64,000 nucleotides of DNA from Letharia columbiana (GCF_014066305.1 NW_023501075.1:1-64000); one strand, 5' to 3'; positions 21,506 to 33,315 are shown, counted from the first letter of the stretch. Translations and numbers: made by a program. Notes: a model not told the origin generated them from the sequence alone.

Positions 21506-23163
21506 ATGGCAACTCCATTGCCCGTATCGGAGGATGTGGAGAAAGGCATAGAGAAAGATGGAATGGCGGTTGATGCATCCAGTGACGAGCCGAAGCACTC
21601 AGCGCATGCACATTCATCAAAAGAAACAACAGAGCCTTTTGGAAGAATGGGGCTGTACTTGAGCCAATTCGAGCGGCAATTGATCAAGTACAACCTTGAA
21701 GCACGAGGGGTCCAGCGAGTCGAGCCCCACGAAACTCATGCGCAGACATGGAAGGACTACATCCAAGCCTTCCTTATGTGGGTTTCCGTCAACCTGGCCG
21801 CCGTCAACATTACCCTTGGAATGCTCGCGCCAGCAGTCTATTATCTCAGCTTCAAAGACGCCGCATTGTGTGCTGTATTTGGGTCTTTGCTGGGCAGCCT
21901 CGTTGTTGCCTACATTGCAACTTGGGGTGCAGTATCGGGGAACCGAACTATGATCTTCACCAGATATACTTTTGGATGGTGGCCGAGCAAATTGATCGTG
22001 CTGCTCAATCTGATCGTACTACTGGGATACTCTATGATTGATCTAGTCGTGGCTGGCCAAATCCTCTCCGCTGTATCGTCTAATGGACACATGTCTGTCG
22101 TCGTCGGAATCATCGTTGTCGCAGTCATCGGCTGGGTCATCACCACCTTTGGCATCTCGATATACCATATGTACATGCGGTACGCATGGCTTCCGCAGCT
22201 CATCGCAATCAGCATTCTTTACGGTGTTTCTGCGTCTCAATTTGATCTGGCCACGCCGACTGCAGGAGATCCTCGGACCAGGATTGGTAACAGGCTGTCA
22301 TTCTTCTCCCTTTGCTTCAGCGCAGCAATTACCTACGCCGGTGGTGCAGCGGATTTCTTCGTCTATTACCCACCATCTACGCCGCGCCTGCCCCTATTCT
22401 TTGTCTCTTTGCTTGGTCTGGTTTCCTCTTTCAGCTTCGCGCTCATTGTTGGTATCGGTCTTGCGTCCGGCGTGACCAGTAACGCCGCTTACTCTGCGGC
22501 GTATTCAAGTGGCCAAGGAAATCTCCTAGTCGAAGGTTTCTCCTCACTGCACGGCTTTGGCAAATTTCTTGGCGTAGTCGTCGCCCTTGGATTGATTGCA
22601 AATGCGATATATCCAACATACTCCAGTGGCATTGACTTCCAGATCTTGGGCAGAACAGCTCAAAAGGTACCACGCTTCGTCTGGAATACTTTCGGTGTGA
22701 TCATCTACACTGTATGTGCGCTTGCCGGTCGCGATCATCTAAGCGAAATCTTTACGAACTTTCTGGCGCTGATGGGATATTGGCTCGCCATCTGGATTGC
22801 CATTATTTTAGAAGAGCAGATCATCTTTCGAAGGAGGACTGGGTACGATTGGACAGTTTGGAATCAACAAAACAAGCTGCCGGTTGGGATTGCGGCACTG
22901 ATCGCATTCCTTGTTGGCTGGGCAGGTGCGATTCTTTGTATGGCTCAGGTTTGGTATATTGGACCTATAGCGAAGCAAGTAGGAGAGTATGGGGCTGATG
23001 TATGTTCCGGCCATCTTCTATGTTCTAATAAAGAGGTCTCAGTTGCTACTCTTTTATATGTGTGCTAATCTTCGGGCAGATGGGCAACTACGTCGGGTTT
23101 TCATGGGCTGCGCTCGTGTATCCGCCTCTCCGATGGCTTGAGCTGAGAAAGCTGGGCAGGTAA
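21506..23163 (+). CDS. NCS1-family purine/cytosine permease (Fcy2/FcyB-like)
   Basis: Proton symporter for nucleobases or related heterocycles, in the plasma membrane. Exons 21506-22999 and 23080-23163 (intron with GTATGT and CAG) give 525 aa. The acidic N-terminal tail leads into the conserved GLYLSQFERQLIKYNLEARG segment; about twelve hydrophobic helices follow, including MWVSVNLAAVNITLGMLAPA, TRYTFGWWPSKLIVLLNLIV, the YAGGAADFFVYYP loop, VVVALGLIANAIYPTYSSGI and a C-terminal NYVGFSWAALVYPPLRWLEL encoded by exon 2. The helix-1 SVNLAAVN segment, the GWW motif and the NxIP-like stretch fit the Fcy branch rather than the uracil/allantoin Fur branch. Specificity among cytosine, purines and B6-type substrates cannot be read from sequence. 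Confidence 0.93.
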
Positions 23164-24009
23164 TCCAGTGGACCTGGACAACATGTTACGCTTGCGACGA
23201 CGATGAGTGACGACTTTTGACTGTTACTTTATCTGCTATCTGCTATCTGCTATTCATTCCAGTTTTTCTCTCTCGCAATTGCACTGTGGCACATTTCATT
23301 GATAGAAGTGCATTCTGCCAAGCCTTCACCTCTAAGCATATCAGCACAAAGCGATGCACACTTTTCAGTAGTTGAGCGATTCGAATCAGCCCTCCTAGTA
23401 TCAAAGAGGCACAAGAACCTGCGCCTCCACAATCTGTGGAGATTTTGGAGTGCCATCGCTAGTTACAGTCTAGCGTGAAAACGCGCTCTGGGCTTCATAA
23501 ACCCGCTCTGCAATTACAGAAATACATAAACGAAGTTTCAGATCTTGATAGTTCTGCTGATTGACATGAGTGTTGCGTCTTGTGTGTCATTTGCGTTGCG
23601 CTTTTCAGTCATACCCACCTGAATTATGCATTGGGCTAGAGATCTACCATCAATTTTCTTTCGTAAGGCTCCTCGCAGGTCTAATTCTTCGACGTCTTAC
23701 GTTCTGTATCCCTTCCGCAAGGCTGATATTCTGGAACCCATTCTTTGGCTTGATAACAGTGCATCTTGGTAACGAAGCCCTCCCTCTCGCATTGCTTCTC
23801 GGGAATCTTTCGAACTCCTCCTGTTGACGATCCTGCGGTAGCCTCCCTTAAAAAACCTCGCAGCTCGGACAACAGTATTGTAGAAAAAGGCAATGCTTCG
23901 AAAGGATCTTGGCGCCATACACATTTCAACCTATGGAATCTCTTTCTTCTTGGTGCGGCTATCCTTATTGCCATTGCCCTCGGCGTCGGCCTAGGAGTAG
24001 GTCTAACAA
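23164..24009. other. Upstream region of GH114, including an orphan membrane-anchor frame
   Basis: The first 400 bp hold a short TATCTGC triplication (about 23228-23250). From 23760 a frame without its own ATG runs into 24134 and encodes a basic tail, a transmembrane helix (NLWNLFLLGAAILIAIALGV) and a Gly/Ser/Asn-rich linker. It looks like the true N-terminus of the GH114 protein but is out of frame with the catalytic domain. Confidence 0.5.
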
Positions 24010-24828
24010 ATGGTGGTTCATCTGGCGGCGCATCATTCTCATTACCGTCCAATACCACAAGCAATAACGCCAGCATTACTGGTTCCAATGGCTCGTTCTT
24101 GGTCTTTCACCACATCCAACTCCTGGCAAATTGAACTAGCGCATCCTCTCATCAATACCAGCTTCAACGCCTCGGTCTATGACATCGACATGTTCGACAA
24201 CAATGCTACCACCATCACCACTCTTTACAATCAGGGTCGAAAAGTAATCTGTTACTTCTCGGCCGGCAATTACGAGAATTGGCGCCCGGACGCCGGATCC
24301 TTTAATAACAGGACCGATCTTGGAAAACCGCTTGATGGTTGGGCAGGCGAATGGTGGCTCAATACTTACTCGACCGACTTCCGCAACGCCATGCTTTCGC
24401 GGCTCGATCTGGCGGTGACGAAAGGCTGTGATGGTGTCGATCCTGATAAAATGGATGGTGACAACGATAATGGCCTCGGTCTTACGCAGGCAGATGCTGT
24501 AAATTACGTCAACTTCCTAGCGGATGCGGCTCATGCACGAGATCTGTCAGTCGGCCTAGAGAACGCGGGAAAGATCATCCCGCAGGTTTTGGGAAAGATG
24601 CAATGGGGCGTGAATGAGCAGTGCCTACAGTATGGAGAGTGTGATACCTGGCAGCCATTTGTGGAAGTAGGGGAGCCGGTCTTTCATATTGAGTATCCGG
24701 ATGGAGCGCCCAATGTGGCAGCACAGAAGGTGGACAGTATTTGTGGCAATGATGATGCTAAGGGGTTTGAGACGGTGTTGAAGGAGATGAGTTTGGATGA
24801 TTGGGTTGAGGCTTGTCCTGATGATTGA
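24010..24828 (+). CDS. GH114 endo-alpha-1,4-polygalactosaminidase-like domain; frame break upstream
   Basis: Predicted glycoside hydrolase acting on galactosaminogalactan-like polymers, with a TIM-barrel fold. The catalytic frame is clear from SWSFTTSNSWQIELAHPL onward: VYDIDMFDNNATTITTLYNQ, CYFSAGNYENWRPDAGSF, GWAGEWWLNTYSTDFRNAML, KGCDGVDPDKMDGDNDNG with conserved acids, LADAAHARDLSVGLENAG, QWGVNEQCLQYGECD and EPVFHIEYPD. The first ATG of this frame is at 24010, but the residues before SWSF are junk-like. The overlapping frame (from about 23760) instead carries the type II membrane anchor and Ser/Thr/Asn linker expected of such proteins. A +1 shift near 24090-24105 would join the two; I find no convincing intron there. 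So this is either a recent frameshift allele or a sequence error. Confidence 0.7.
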   Translation: MVVHLAAHHSHYRPIPQAITPALLVPMARSWSFTTSNSWQIELAHPLINTSFNASVYDIDMFDNNATTITTLYNQGRKVICYFSAGNYENWRPDAGSFNNRTDLGKPLDGWAGEWWLNTYSTDFRNAMLSRLDLAVTKGCDGVDPDKMDGDNDNGLGLTQADAVNYVNFLADAAHARDLSVGLENAGKIIPQVLGKMQWGVNEQCLQYGECDTWQPFVEVGEPVFHIEYPDGAPNVAAQKVDSICGNDDAKGFETVLKEMSLDDWVEACPDD

Positions 24829-25274
24829 AAAGAATCGAGATTGGTTCGACTGTAGCCATATAGGGAATACTGTTAAGTTCAATAAGTGTGAGCTCATGTC
24901 GAAGAGGCGTGTCTCGGAGCAAAATACTCGGAAGTACCACTCCATTCACATTCCGCTTAAAGACAAACACTCGAAAAGCATGGGCGTACCCTTCAAATCT
25001 TCTCTAGTTGACCTTGCTGTATGCTTGCCAGGAGACGTTGCCACGCTAAGTGTTGGTGACCCACTTGCTTCATTTCGAAGACATATGTGTCATACCCAAA
25101 AGATCATTATCAAAGGATGCTAAATCGTAAAATACAATATCTTACCATCGTAACGGCGCAGATCGTCCCCAGTCCCCACGTCGTCCGCTCAGCCCTCTAA
25201 ATCATCGTCTCAAATCCAATGTCATCTCGTCACCTTGAGGTTGATTAGAGAGGAAACTTCGTCCCTAAGCCACC
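24829..25274. other. Intergenic: alkaline phosphatase promoter
   Basis: 0.45 kb between two plus-strand genes. One plus open frame (24797-25123) overlaps the end of the GH114 gene and has no family signal. Nothing else seen. Confidence 0.4.
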
Positions 25275-27168
25275 ATGCCCGAAAGCCCGAAGCCCCTCTT
25301 CTCCGAAGACCGCCCCTCCTCCGAACAATCTAGCGAACGACATGTGGAGGAGGAAGACGCCTTACTGACTGGCCAACATAAACCCCAACAGAGCAAATAT
25401 GGCTGGCCTTTTTGGAGAGAAATAGGAATATTTGCTTGGGCCGTCATCGCTACAGCCGCGGTGATCGTCCTTGCTGTTCTATACCAACACCAGCAGACGT
25501 CGCATCCTACAAAGTCGGGCGGATGGGGAAAGAATGGAAAGCCGAGTGGAAAGAGGAATCTGATATTCATGGTATCAGATGGTATGGGACCGACTAGCTT
25601 GTCGTTGACGAGGAGCTTCAGGCAGACGCAGAGCGGTTTGCCGCTTGATGATGTTCTGGTATTGGATCAGCACCTTATTGGGTCCTCGAGAACGAGGAGC
25701 ACATCGAGCCTGATCACTGATTCTGCAGCTGGCGCTACGGCCTTTTCGTGTGGAATGAAGAGCTATAATCATGCTATCTCTGTGCTTCCCGATCATTCGC
25801 CCTGCGGGACTGTGCTTGAGGCCGCGAAGAAGGCGGGATACTTGACAGGACTGGTGGTTACGACACGCATTACCGACGCTACGCCGGCGTGCTTTGCTGC
25901 ACACGTGAACCAGAGATCAGAAGAAGACCTCATTGCAGAGCAGGAGATTGGAGAACATCCGCTGGGAAGAGTGCTGGATCTCGTGCTTGGGGGAGGCCGA
26001 TGCCATTTCCTGCCTAATACCACGGACGGGTCTTGCAGACACGATGACAAGGATGTGGTAGCTATGGCGAAGAAGAATGGATTTAGCTACGTGGATGATC
26101 GGAAGAGTTTTGATGGACTGAGTTCTGGCAGTGGTGTCAAGTTGCCGTTGCTTGGATTGTTTGCCAAAACGGATATTCCGTATGAGGTCGACCGCAGGAA
26201 TATGGATGATGTCTACCCTTCGCTTGATGAAATGTCACAGACTGCGCTGAGGGCTTTGAGTGATGCAACGAAGGACAGCGATCAGGGTTTCTTTCTCATG
26301 ATTGAGGGAAGCAGGATTGACCATGCTGGTCATGGGAATGATCCTGTCGCACAGGTGCATGAGGTGTTGGCATACGACAAGGCCTTCACCAGTGTCCTCG
26401 ACTTCTTAGACAAGGATACCGTGGAGGGTGTACTCGTTGGCACCAGTGATCACGAAACAGGCGGACTGGCGACGGCTCGACGTAAGCATCCTTAAACCTC
26501 TCATGACTCGGATCTCAGCTGACCCTCACAGAACTCCACGATGCCTACCCTGTCTACCGCTGGTACCCTGACATGCTCATCAACTCCACTCACTCCGCCG
26601 AAAATCTTGCCTACCAACTCCGTGATCATCTTGCAAAGCAAGGCAAAAGCCCAAGAGAAGACCTAGCAACCTACATCCGCGAAAAGCTCATCGAGCAAGG
26701 CCTGGGAGTCTACGATGCTACGGATGACGAGATCAATCGCTTGGTAGATAACTCGGATCCATGGCCTGCCTCCTACATCTTTGCGGACATCATTAGTCGG
26801 AGAGCCCAGGTTGGGTGGACTACGCATGGCCATTCTGGTGCGTTCCCTCCCCTCTCTTCATTACGAGCATAGCGAGACTAAAAGTAATTACAGCCGTGGA
26901 CGTCAACATCTATGCCTCCAGTCCCAAACACGCCCATCCCCTTATCGGCAACCACGAGAATACGGAAATCGGCATCTTCTTGCGGGAATACCTAGACGTG
27001 GATACCGAAGCCGTGACAAAAGAGCTCAGGGAACAACTGGCAACTTCGTCGAAGTTTAAGAACTGGCTAGGAAAGCCGGTCGATGATGTGAAAACGATGG
27101 CGGATATGGATCATTATCAGGGAGATTTTAAGAGAAATCTGGAGTGTGGATGTGGTGCTGTACACTAG
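25275..27168 (+). CDS. Membrane-anchored alkaline phosphatase (PHO8-like)
   Basis: Non-specific phosphomonoesterase, probably vacuolar. Exons 25275-26481, 26532-26837 and 26894-27168 give 595 aa. An acidic, Ser-rich cytosolic tail (residues 1-47) precedes one transmembrane helix (GIFAWAVIATAAVIVLAVLY, about 51-70), the type II layout of yeast Pho8. The luminal domain starts with NLIFMVSDGMGPTSLSLTRS (metal-binding Asp102), the phosphorylated Ser150 lies in SLITDSAAGATAFSCG, then TRITDATPACFAAHV, LGGGRCHFLP, FFLMIEGSRIDHAGHGNDP, GVLVGTSDHETGGLATAR with metal-binding Asp-His, and THGHSAVDVNIYAS across the last splice junction. Both introns have canonical ends and short length (50 and 56 nt). 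It ends with CGCGAVH. Confidence 0.95.
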
Positions 27169-27576
27169 TGGCCATGTGCAAAGCTTAACCAGCAAAATCG
27201 GTTAGCGGGAGTGTGCTAGGCGTACGGCTGATTAGTAGCGGAAGGACGGATGGGAAATGTTTGTATTGCTAGATATTCTTGATACCCATCCAATCCATCC
27301 TCATTTCCCATCATCATTCCACCCCATCTCTAAAATCCCACACACACACACTTACAAAATCCCCGTCGCTGACGGCATGCAGGCCCCCAAACCCTGGACA
27401 GACGGAGGGTCTGCATCCTTACCAAGGCCGTCAGAATCCCTCCTCCGGTGCCAAATCCCGAAAACGCCATTCCCCGGTCTCGAACCATATTCCGTCGCTG
27501 ATTATTGTATTGTAGAAGGGGTCCCCCTGCCCCGCCTCTCAAAGCCGTCGGAGTCTCCCTCTTGTTTTCTACCCCT
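27169..27576. other. Short convergent intergenic region
   Basis: Downstream of the alkaline phosphatase and of the minus-strand gene ending at 27577. It holds a short CA-rich run (about 27340-27350). No gene seen. Confidence 0.4.
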
Positions 27577-29461
27577 TCAGAACCCTGCCGACGACTCCTC
27601 CTCCTCCTCGTTTTCCTGCGTACCGTAGAAATCGTCACCGACGTCGTCGATCGGTGAGCTGGCCGCTTCGTCGGGATCGGATGGAGGGAGTTCGTGGCGC
27701 TGGTCTTGGGGTTGGCGGTCGAGAGCGGTGGGGGGAGCTGTTGGTGTTGTGAGTTTGAGGTGAGTTTGAAGTTATGGGGGGTTTGAGGGAGGATGTACCG
27801 GTAGGGGCGAGGGTGGATGGATTAGCTGAGGAAAAAGGTGAGCGTGAGGAGTGGTTCGTTTGTAAGGTTCAATGGGTCACATACCTGCAGTCTGTGTCGT
27901 TGTTGGGTTCGGAAGAGCTGATGGTTGTTAGGTTGTTTCCCGGTATTGGTTTCAGAGGACTTCATTTGTCTCCATCGTGGGGTCCTTACCAGCACATATC
28001 GTCTCCATGCTAGATGAAGTTGTCAAAACCGCTTCCTTTGCTCCACGTTCTTCGTCATTGACAGCTTCGTCAGATTCGTTGCCCGTTTTGTTGGCCACTG
28101 CACCTTCCGCAGAAATGTTGTCTGTCAAGGCATCAGTCTTACTGTCGCGATTTTATGTACAAGGTTGACAGTCTCTAACCCTCTCCGTCGATCATCTTCT
28201 GCTTTCCCTCGGAGAAATCCCTCTTCAATTTCTCCCTCATCACTTCCCTTGCCATTTGCCTCCGCGCCTCCGCCATTTCCGGTGTCTCCACCGGTATCGG
28301 CTTTGGCTCGTCGACCGGGTCATTCACCAACGTTGAACAACTTTCAGAAACCTCGGCAATATCTGCTGACGGTTCTGAACCCTCCCCTGACAACGGCTCC
28401 TCCTCCTCGAAGGCTTCCGGCAGCCGTCCCAGAATATCTTCGATTGAAGCTTGGTCGATCTCCTCCGGCAGCGACACCCGGCTCATCTCGCGCAAGACCT
28501 GGTCAAGACTCTCTGGCACCGGCACCAGCACCGTTTCCGGCACGTGCACCACTTGGCCATTCGGAAGGGTATGTTTCCTCACGATATTGTCACCGTGCCA
28601 ATCAAACTGGTCCGCGTGCAGGTGACTGACATTGCTGTAGTCGAGTACAGCCCAATGTTCGGTGTGATTGAACACGTACTCGGCGGCGGACTTGGGGTAA
28701 TCGAAACTTCCCCAGTTCTTGACATTGTCACCAGCCCAGGTTTGCTGGCGGTATGTGTCCAGGTCCGCTCCACTCCATCCTGCCAAGCACTCATGATTGC
28801 ATGGCTTTGGGTGAGTGATCGCGTCACTCCAAAGGTGCAAACGGTGCGTCAGTAATCCGGTTCCATCCCATCCCGTTAAACATTCTGCGGAGAAAGGCCC
28901 GCCGCAACCGAAGTCCACGTTGATGTATCTGACATTTGGCATCGCGAATCTCCTGTCTCGTGCTTGGAAAGCCTTGACATTCTGAACATGCCGGTACATG
29001 TTTAGCGGATAGTTCAACTCTTTGTGCCGTCGCAGTGCTTTGGGACTGTGCTCTCCTGGCTTCGCGCGGTTTGAGCACTGGTCCAGAACCGCTGCATCAT
29101 TCTCGATCTGCCATTTCTGGAAAGGACCGAGGCCGTTGTCGAGCATGCTGTTGTTTAGTAAAATTCCTGCTTTCTCTTCCTCCCTGATTGTTCTCCTCGT
29201 TGGACCGTCGCGTGGTCTATGAACGATAGGGCACGACTTGGGGATATCCACCTTCGTTCCACAGTTCATATCGGCCGGTAGGTAAACCACTTGGTCGTGG
29301 TAGAATTTCAAGGCGAGCTTGACTGGAGTGCATGTCAAACTTTGTGGGACGGCGATGGTCGAGTGATAGTCTTGGAAGAATACGTTCGGTTTGGCTGACG
29401 GTGGCAGCTTTGGGAAGTGATGTCCACAAGAGGTCGAGAGGTAAAATTCGTGGATACACAT
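27577..29461 (-). CDS. Unknown protein with N-terminal Met-Cys-x9-Cys-Gly-His motif (544 aa; 5 exons)
   Basis: Exons 28180-29461, 27990-28121, 27885-27917, 27799-27825 and 27577-27737; every intron falls after the first base of a codon. The protein begins MCIHEFYLSTSCGHHFPKLP, with Cys2, Cys12 and His14, plus Cys residues near 60-75, suggesting metal binding. The middle has two similar modules: CLTGWDGTGLLTHRLHLWSD and CLAGWSGADLDTYRQQTWAG. The C-terminal third is acidic and Ser/Thr/Pro-rich, ending in DDFYGTQENEEEEESSAGF. If the first intron (28122-28179, weak GTTAGA donor) is retained, translation stops at 28175 and gives 428 aa. The downstream exons are supported only by frame continuity and composition. 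Not a family I can name; it shares its start motif with two genes at 32.5 and 33.3 kb. Confidence 0.6.
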
Positions 29462-32400
29462 TATCCTATATGTGAGTCGTCTTCGAAGGTAGGAAGAGTG
29501 GTAATGACAGATGTAAATGTCTTTGAGAAGGGGATAAAGAAAGTGATGGTAGATGTGAATGCAGATGCGTGTGACAGATGTAAGTGAAACGCGAAACGGG
29601 AGGGGCACGATGACGAGGGTAGGAAGATCCGATGCACAGTGAAGCCTTCGGTTAATGTGGCAAGGGGTGAAGTTGCACAAGGGAATCCGTTACAGGACAA
29701 CGGTAAGATGAGGAGAAAGCAGCAAGTCTGCGAAAGAGAGTTATGCTCGAGTATGTGAGAGGGAATCGGTGCCTTGCAACAGGATGCTGAATGGCTCGTG
29801 CAGTGTAGTAACAAGGGGATGTACTTGGTACCGGTGCTTGATGTATGTCTTTGCTGTTCTTGTTGTTGATGTTGCTTGCTGTTGCAGATGATGAAGACGG
29901 TAGGTTTTGTCTGGACTTGTGCAGCAGAAGAAGTAGTCCTCGGTGCATGCAACCAACCGGATAAAATACACAGCCCGTCTTCGCAAATTCACGTGGTACA
30001 ATGGTTATGTATATATAGTGACAGCCGCGGTAAACGATATCACTCTGCGCGGCTAATGTAGATGTGTGACTGAAACAGAGCAGAAGTGACACTGCGGCAC
30101 AATATTGGGTGTCACTTCCGTAGCTAGCGTCGTAAACATAAACAGTGTTTTGGATATACCAGAAACAGCGTCTTAAAGTAGTATAGTACATCACTGCCGC
30201 GGCTATATGGCATATATCAATGCTACTGTACACAGTACGGTTCTAGAGGCAGTTCTATACAGTAGTATGTCCATATCGAGCGGCTATCGTGGGTGTTGTT
30301 GTGAATACGACCGGTGTTGTGTACGACGGAAGAAACAGTGATGGAGTCAAAGGGCCAGGGACTACGGGACCGACAAGGAACTTCGGGTGAAGGGCCAGAG
30401 GTCACAGACAATAAAGGAAGATTTCGCATGAATGCGGTGGGAATGAAGGGGAGCTACTACAAGCGAGCAAATGCGGCTTAGTCTAGTATCGTAGGGGAGT
30501 GATAGTGGTAGAGTTGCTGGGATTCGACTGCTGTCCTACACTCTCCGCATGGACCTGTGCAAAGACAGGTCCGGCGCTATGCCCAGTATGGCTTTCACGA
30601 AGAGTGATTAGGGATTTAAGGTAACTGTAGTCAAGGTCGAATGAAGGTCGGGGATGAGTTCGAGTTGGATGGAGATCTAGGAATGGATTATAGGATAGGA
30701 AAAGGCGTTTGGGATAATGTTGGCTTGAAGCGGTGTTTGAGAAGGGTCGGAAGTATGGGAAATGAAGGAATCGCGGAGGATGAAGGGGCTACGACGAATG
30801 AAGAGGTATCGGGGATGAATGCATTGAGAATGAAGGAACTACGAAAGATGAAGAGGTATCGAACATTAATGCATCGAAAACGAAGGGAGTTTCGGAAGCT
30901 ATTACGGGGTGAGGGGGATTCTAACGTGGCTATGATAAGTATTGAAGGAAGTTGTGGAGTTGATTCTTGGATGAATAGGGATCTGGAAATGAACTACAGA
31001 GTGTGAAAGGGAATCTGAGATTGCGGTGAAGGTGAAAGCGGCTTTAGGGATGAGGCGTACTTTAGGGATACGAAGGAGTATCAGGAGTGATTGGGTTGAA
31101 ATTGTAGGATAAATTAGGGGGAGTGCATGGAGAAGAAAGGAAGTCTTGGAGAGCAGAATTTGGGATGTGAGAAGTGAAAATGAATGAGATTTTGGAAAGA
31201 CGTTCAGGATCTAAAGTGGCTTATTGAGAATAAATGGAAGCTAAGGATAAGTGCTGACAGAAGAAAGTGAAGTTCTCTTGTGCAAGAGTTGAGGATATGG
31301 TGTATAAAATAGAGAAACATCAATGGGGTGGACTCGTAGAGAGTAGTGAAGATACTAAGGTGATGTGGAGACTACGATCGAGGAAAGCTCGGACTGGAGA
31401 TATTGAAAACGAAGCGGAGGTTAGGGAGAAGCTACGTACGGGGATTGAAGGACTGAGATAGAGGAAAGCTTGGGCTTGTCGACATCGGAAATGAAGGGGA
31501 AGAAGTTACGGAGTAGCTACGGAGAACGAAGAGGGACTTCGGGACGCACGGAGTGATAACGAAGGGGACCTCAGGTGTGAAGTCTAGGGCACGAAATAAG
31601 GTCGGAGAGGCAAAAGGGATGGACTAAGGTGCTTGACTCGCTGGACCTTTGGACTTCCGGCATCTGCTCGGGAATTTGATTTTCCCATCTCTACCATTTA
31701 TTTACAGCGTGAATGGGTTGAAGAATACCTACCTGAAGGATTGGCATCTGCAGGGGAATCAGCCTTCAATACTCGCCATGATTGGCTCGAGTATGCTTCG
31801 GATTCTGACATGGACAGGGGAATTAGCCCTTTGACACTGGCTATTCGCGAAGTAAAGAGCCTTTCGGCACTGTCCAATAGAGCTTTCAATACTGTTATTG
31901 GTAGTTCGGGCAATCTTTTGACAACTCACCACTCGGACGGTCAAAAACCCCTTCGGCACGGGCTATTCCTAGTCCAATACGCCCACGCTTGTAACACATT
32001 TGGTTTATGAAATACTCGGTATATATCAATGAAAGGTGATCAGCCCCTTGATCTTCTACCATTCCTCAAACAGCAAACCGGAATGTCTTTGACTACGGTT
32101 TACAATGGATCCTCTTCTGCCCGCCGTTTGCAAAGGGGGCGATCGCTTTCACTGTTCACCGCGGCTCGCGGTAGGCGTATCAATGCGGAGGTACGAGGTA
32201 GGTAGCAGACCCGGAATGGGCATTGAGTCAATTTGATAGAGGAGTACGCGGTCGAGGGGATGAAGCAGTGGGCTATGTATGGGGCGGTGGGGATGGGAGA
32301 TGGGTCAAAAAGTATTGGATACAGAGCTAATAATCAACGGTCTATTGTAAAGCACCCGAACGCCATATCCATGTCTCGATCGAACCACGGCGACCAACAC

Positions 32401-32484
32401 CCACTTTCATATCCAATACTTGCTCCAACCCATCCGCTGCCGGCCCCATCACTTCAAGCGCGCCCTCCGCCACATCTATCGTGT
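29462..32484. other. Gene-poor 3 kb stretch, partly purine-rich
   Basis: No gene I can support. From about 30.4 to 31.6 kb the plus strand is strikingly rich in G and A, with recurring GAATGAAGG- and GGTATCG-like words and a clear 50-bp duplication (30788-30887). From 31633 to 32010 a plus frame is open for 125 codons, but it starts at a non-ATG codon and its DNA repeats CTTCGGCA/TTCTG-like words, so I do not call it. Confidence 0.4.
30788..30887. repeat. Degenerate 50-bp tandem duplication
   Basis: Two adjacent 50-bp copies share CTACG, then ATGAAGAGGTATCG at identical offset (30798 and 30848), then an ATGCAT/ATGCATT word and GAAGG. It lies in the purine-rich tract, which may be an older, more decayed array. 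Confidence 0.6.
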
Positions 32485-32850
32485 TCACCATGTCCACCCG
32501 GTTCCTCCATATCCCGGACGGCCGTGGTTCCGAGCCCGTCTCACTTTCTTCTCCTGATCGATGAGGTCCTGGTGCTCCGCAATGTCGTCCTTCAAATGTT
32601 GGATTTCGTCCTTCAGCGCCTTGATTCGTTTCTCAAGCTGCGCCTGGAGGCTGTGAGAGGCGCATTTGCCGGGGGTGATTCTCTCCCGGTGGACCATGAA
32701 GAGAGGGCAGGCTTGGGGTGGGCCGTGGTGGTGGTCGAAGGCGTGGTAGACGCTTCGCTGCCCGGCGCGCGCTGGCCGGCAGGGGAATTGGAAGGCGGGG
32801 GACTGGGATTCGCAGCCGCATTCGAAGTAGAAGATGTTGTAGTAACACAT
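32485..32850 (-). CDS. Short Cys/His-rich coiled-coil protein, Met-Cys start (121 aa)
   Basis: Single exon. It begins MCYYNIFYFECGCESQSPAF, with Cys2, Cys11 and Cys13, followed by more cysteines in FPCRPARAGQ, QACPLFMVH and GKCASHS, so a small zinc-binding fold is likely. From about residue 70 it becomes a coiled coil (LQAQLEKRIKALKDEIQHLK, DDIAEHQDLIDQEKKVRR) and ends in a basic Gly-rich tail, GRPGYGGTGWTW. The frame is open further upstream, but ATG 32850 begins the motif shared with the genes at 27577-29461 and 33316-33709, all on the same strand. No signal peptide. Function unknown; a protein-interaction or scaffold role is possible. Confidence 0.65.
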   Translation of the reverse strand: MCYYNIFYFECGCESQSPAFQFPCRPARAGQRSVYHAFDHHHGPPQACPLFMVHRERITPGKCASHSLQAQLEKRIKALKDEIQHLKDDIAEHQDLIDQEKKVRRARNHGRPGYGGTGWTW

Positions 32851-33315
32851 GGTTGATGCTGAGTGTTTCCGGATTAGGCTTTTGTTGGTGGTGGGTATGC
32901 TGGTGGCGGTTGGGGGTTTTTTGTGTCTTTTGGTTGTGGAGGGTGTGCTGATGAGAAGAAGAGACGAGTTAACGAATGGGAGCATAGCGTAGATATATGC
33001 AGCGGTTGAAGTTTGCAAAAGATGTCTAAGAGTTCCTGGATTGCTGTAGCGTTAGCGGGAAGGTTTTTCTTGTCTCAGACTCACAAAGAACGCAACATGC
33101 AAGATTAGGTGTGGATTATTATTTCAATTTCCCAATGTTTCTTTGGACTGCCGACAACGCTGAGACCAAGGTTTGCTGAATTGATTCAAAAATGCACAGA
33201 TCGATGTTGCCTGTTCGGAACAACAGTACTCCTTGTTCGGAGCAACAAAGCAGGCAACCTCAACAATCGGGTGTAGAACAAGGACCTTGTTTCAGATTCC
33301 GCATGTCCCTCCTTC
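32851..33315. other. Intergenic between two Met-Cys genes
   Basis: Upstream of the 121-residue gene and downstream of the 82-residue gene. A TGTTCGGA word occurs twice (about 33210-33242). No gene seen. Confidence 0.35.

Noticed and set aside
14258..23163. Secondary-metabolite cluster (O-methyltransferase, GST, permease)
   Set aside because: No polyketide synthase, peptide synthetase, terpene cyclase or cluster regulator; NDUFAF3 and a wall protein lie between them.
31633..32010. 125-codon plus-strand frame
   Set aside because: Begins at a non-ATG codon, and the DNA repeats short words, so the open frame may be a repeat artefact.
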